Positions 7,638-8,757 of a stretch of 8,757 nt of DNA are shown here, piece by piece; within the stretch, counting starts at the first letter, position 1, and each line of letters opens with the position of its first letter. This DNA comes from SAR324 cluster bacterium. GTDB lineage: Bacteria > SAR324 > NAC60-12. The DNA is taken from NCBI GenBank assembly GCA_028822475.1, contig JAPKDT010000080.1, positions 1-8,757 of the forward strand, read 5' to 3'. The position numbers were made by a program, and so were the translations under genes. The notes beneath the pieces are model-generated. The model saw only the letters and a list, made by a program, of their open reading frames with translations. It was not told where the DNA came from and did no database searches.

Positions 7638-8621
7638 ATGAAAACTGTAAAAGTTGCTGTTACCGGCGCCGCCGGGCAAATAGGATATGCAATGCTCTTC
7701 AGGCTCGCATCCGGAAGTGTTTTTGGACCGGATACCGCAGTTGAACTGCAGTTGCTCGAATTGGAACACGCTCTACCTGCTCTGGAAGGTGTCAAAATGG
7801 AACTCGATGATTGTGCTTTTCCTTTACTGAATAAGATCGTCACCACTTCAGATCCAAATGTTGCTTTCAAGGATATTGACTGGGGGCTACTGGTAGGTTC
7901 TGTGCCTAGAAAAGACGGAATGGAGCGGAATGATCTGCTCCGCATAAACGGTGGGATTTTCGTTGGACAGGGCAACGCTATCAACGAAAACGCAGGTGAC
8001 AACGCACGAATTGTGGTGGTTGGAAATCCCTGCAATACAAACTGCTTGATTGCCATGCATAACGCGCCACGGATTTCACGTGACCGCTGGTTCGCGATGA
8101 CTGCGCTTGATGAAAACAGAGCCAAAAGTCAGTTAGCAGCAAAAGCCGGAACCGCTGTTCGTAACGTGAGCAACCTGACCATCTGGGGCAATCACAGTGC
8201 CACACAATATCCGGATTTCTATAATGCTAAAATTAACGGCCAAGCCGCACCGGAAGTGATCAATGATGAAGAATGGCTGCAGGGAGAGTTCATCAAAACT
8301 GTACAGCAACGTGGATCCGCGATTATTAAAGCCCGCGGTGCTTCCTCAGCAGCATCCGCCGCAAATGCCGCGCTGGATACTGTCATACGAATCAATACTC
8401 CAACTCCTGAAGGTGACTGGTTCAGCACAGCCATTCCGAGTGACGGCAGTTACGGAATTCCCGAAGGACTTATTTTCAGTTTTCCGCTACGCAGCAAAGG
8501 TAACGGTGCTTACGAAATTGTCCAGGGTCTAGAACTGAATGACTTTTCAAAGGAAAAAATTAAAGCTACAAGTTCAGAACTGGAAATGGAACGTGAAGCT
8601 GTCAAGGAAATGTTGAGCTGA
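7638..8621 (+). CDS. mdh: malate dehydrogenase (NAD type, LDH-like family)
   Basis: Interconverts malate and oxaloacetate with NAD(H) in the cytosol, closing the oxidative TCA branch. The 327 residues match the cytosolic-type MDHs of Thermus and many proteobacteria. Seen: nucleotide loop TGAAGQIGY (9-17); acidic Glu41 at the end of the second strand (LLELEH), which favours NAD over NADP; the substrate loop PRKDGMER with Arg91 and Arg97; GNPCNTN (129-135); LDENR with Asp158 and Arg161; and GNHSATQYP with catalytic His186. The Asp158-His186 relay and the three substrate arginines are intact. The start is set by a strong AAGGAG. It follows icd after a terminator and precedes sucC by 81 bases that include a hairpin. 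An uninterrupted antisense frame over its first half is a codon-bias shadow. Confidence 0.97.
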   Translation: MKTVKVAVTGAAGQIGYAMLFRLASGSVFGPDTAVELQLLELEHALPALEGVKMELDDCAFPLLNKIVTTSDPNVAFKDIDWGLLVGSVPRKDGMERNDLLRINGGIFVGQGNAINENAGDNARIVVVGNPCNTNCLIAMHNAPRISRDRWFAMTALDENRAKSQLAAKAGTAVRNVSNLTIWGNHSATQYPDFYNAKINGQAAPEVINDEEWLQGEFIKTVQQRGSAIIKARGASSAASAANAALDTVIRINTPTPEGDWFSTAIPSDGSYGIPEGLIFSFPLRSKGNGAYEIVQGLELNDFSKEKIKATSSELEMEREAVKEMLS

Positions 8622-8633
8622 TTTCCAGCCGAA

Positions 8634-8669
8634 AAAGGGGACACATTTTGAGTAGAGGGGTGCCCCTTT
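8634..8669 (+). terminator. bulged hairpin between mdh and sucC (terminator or REP-like element)
   Basis: AAAGGGG (8634-8640) pairs with CCCCTTT (8663-8669). CAC (8642-8644) pairs with GTG (8660-8662), leaving one bulged A at 8641 and a 15-base loop. A second GGGG at 8657-8660 could compete for the same CCCC, forming AGAGGG/CCCTTT around GTGC. Only a short TTTA follows directly, then GTTTT eight bases on, so it would be a weak terminator or an attenuator allowing read-through into sucC. It also resembles dispersed intergenic palindromes. The pairing is visible; the function is inferred. Confidence 0.45.
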
Positions 8670-8702
8670 ACCAAAGTTTTATCAGAATTATGAGAAAATG
8701 TT

Positions 8703-8757
8703 ATGAAAATACATGAATATCAGGCCAAACAAATTTTAGCAAAATATGGAGTACCGG
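8703..8757 (+). CDS. sucC: succinyl-CoA synthetase beta subunit, N-terminal fragment
   Basis: Only 18 codons plus one base lie in the window; the gene continues past the right edge. The peptide MKIHEYQAKQILAKYGVP is the classic start of the ATP-grasp beta subunit of succinyl-CoA synthetase, which makes ATP or GTP from succinyl-CoA in the TCA cycle together with the alpha subunit SucD. The closely related malate-CoA ligase beta subunit (MtkA) starts almost the same way and cannot be excluded, but icd and mdh just upstream favour sucC. The Shine-Dalgarno is weak (GAGAAAA region). ATGs at 8690 and 8698 are out of frame. Confidence 0.82.
   Translation, partial: MKIHEYQAKQILAKYGVP

Noticed and set aside
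7613..8125. Long open frame of 170 codons on the minus strand, antisense to mdh
   Set aside because: It lies inside a certain mdh gene, its translation is serine/proline rich without recognisable motifs, and its openness follows from mdh codon use.
8263..8532. 89-codon plus-strand frame overlapping mdh in another phase
   Set aside because: The mdh frame is fully explained by conserved motifs and length; the alternative frame has no recognisable content.
1..8757. Mobile element, CRISPR array, prophage or defence system
   Set aside because: Nearly all sequence is accounted for by five full-length metabolic or transport genes and the start of a sixth. No transposase, integrase, spaced repeats or terminal repeats are visible, and composition looks even throughout.

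Overview
The window reads as a dense stretch of bacterial chromosome, judged by eye to be AT-leaning, carrying housekeeping central-carbon metabolism genes plus one ion-transport gene. I see no mobile element, CRISPR array, rRNA or tRNA. Shine-Dalgarno use is mixed: mdh and the first pfk have strong sites, while the second pfk, the ClC gene, icd and sucC have weak or no visible ones. Monomeric NADP isocitrate dehydrogenase, an LDH-like malate dehydrogenase and sucC together suggest a free-living bacterium with a full or near-full oxidative TCA branch. I cannot fix the phylum from sequence alone.

Layout. Positions 14-1210 (or 1240), minus strand: a 6-phosphofructokinase with pyrophosphate-type signature residues. 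A 123-base divergent intergenic region follows. Positions 1364-2692, plus strand: a second, plant/spirochaete-like 6-phosphofructokinase with the ATP-type glycine. Positions 2748-5057, plus: a ClC-family chloride channel/transporter with a long cytoplasmic tail made of a CBS pair and two TrkA_C (RCK_C) domains. It follows the second pfk by 55 bases with no visible terminator. A 198-base gap holds an inverted repeat and the best sigma70-like promoter in the window. Positions 5256-7499, plus: monomeric NADP-dependent isocitrate dehydrogenase, closed by a good intrinsic terminator. Positions 7638-8621, plus: malate dehydrogenase with the strongest ribosome binding site. After a bulged GC-rich hairpin, the first 18 codons of succinyl-CoA synthetase beta subunit (sucC) run off the right edge at 8757.

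How the genes fit together. The two PFKs catalyse the same step, fructose 6-phosphate to fructose 1,6-bisphosphate, but their active-site signatures predict different phosphoryl donors: PPi (reversible) and ATP (essentially irreversible). icd, mdh and sucC(D) form a TCA-cycle neighbourhood, although the terminator after icd and the hairpin after mdh suggest separate or attenuated transcripts. The ClC protein has no obvious metabolic link; its CBS and RCK_C modules are of types that bind nucleotides in other proteins.

I did not find a clearly novel system. The most interesting points are the donor-split divergent PFK pair, the double ligand-sensing tail and altered gating positions of the ClC protein, and the structured intergenic regions upstream of icd and between mdh and sucC.
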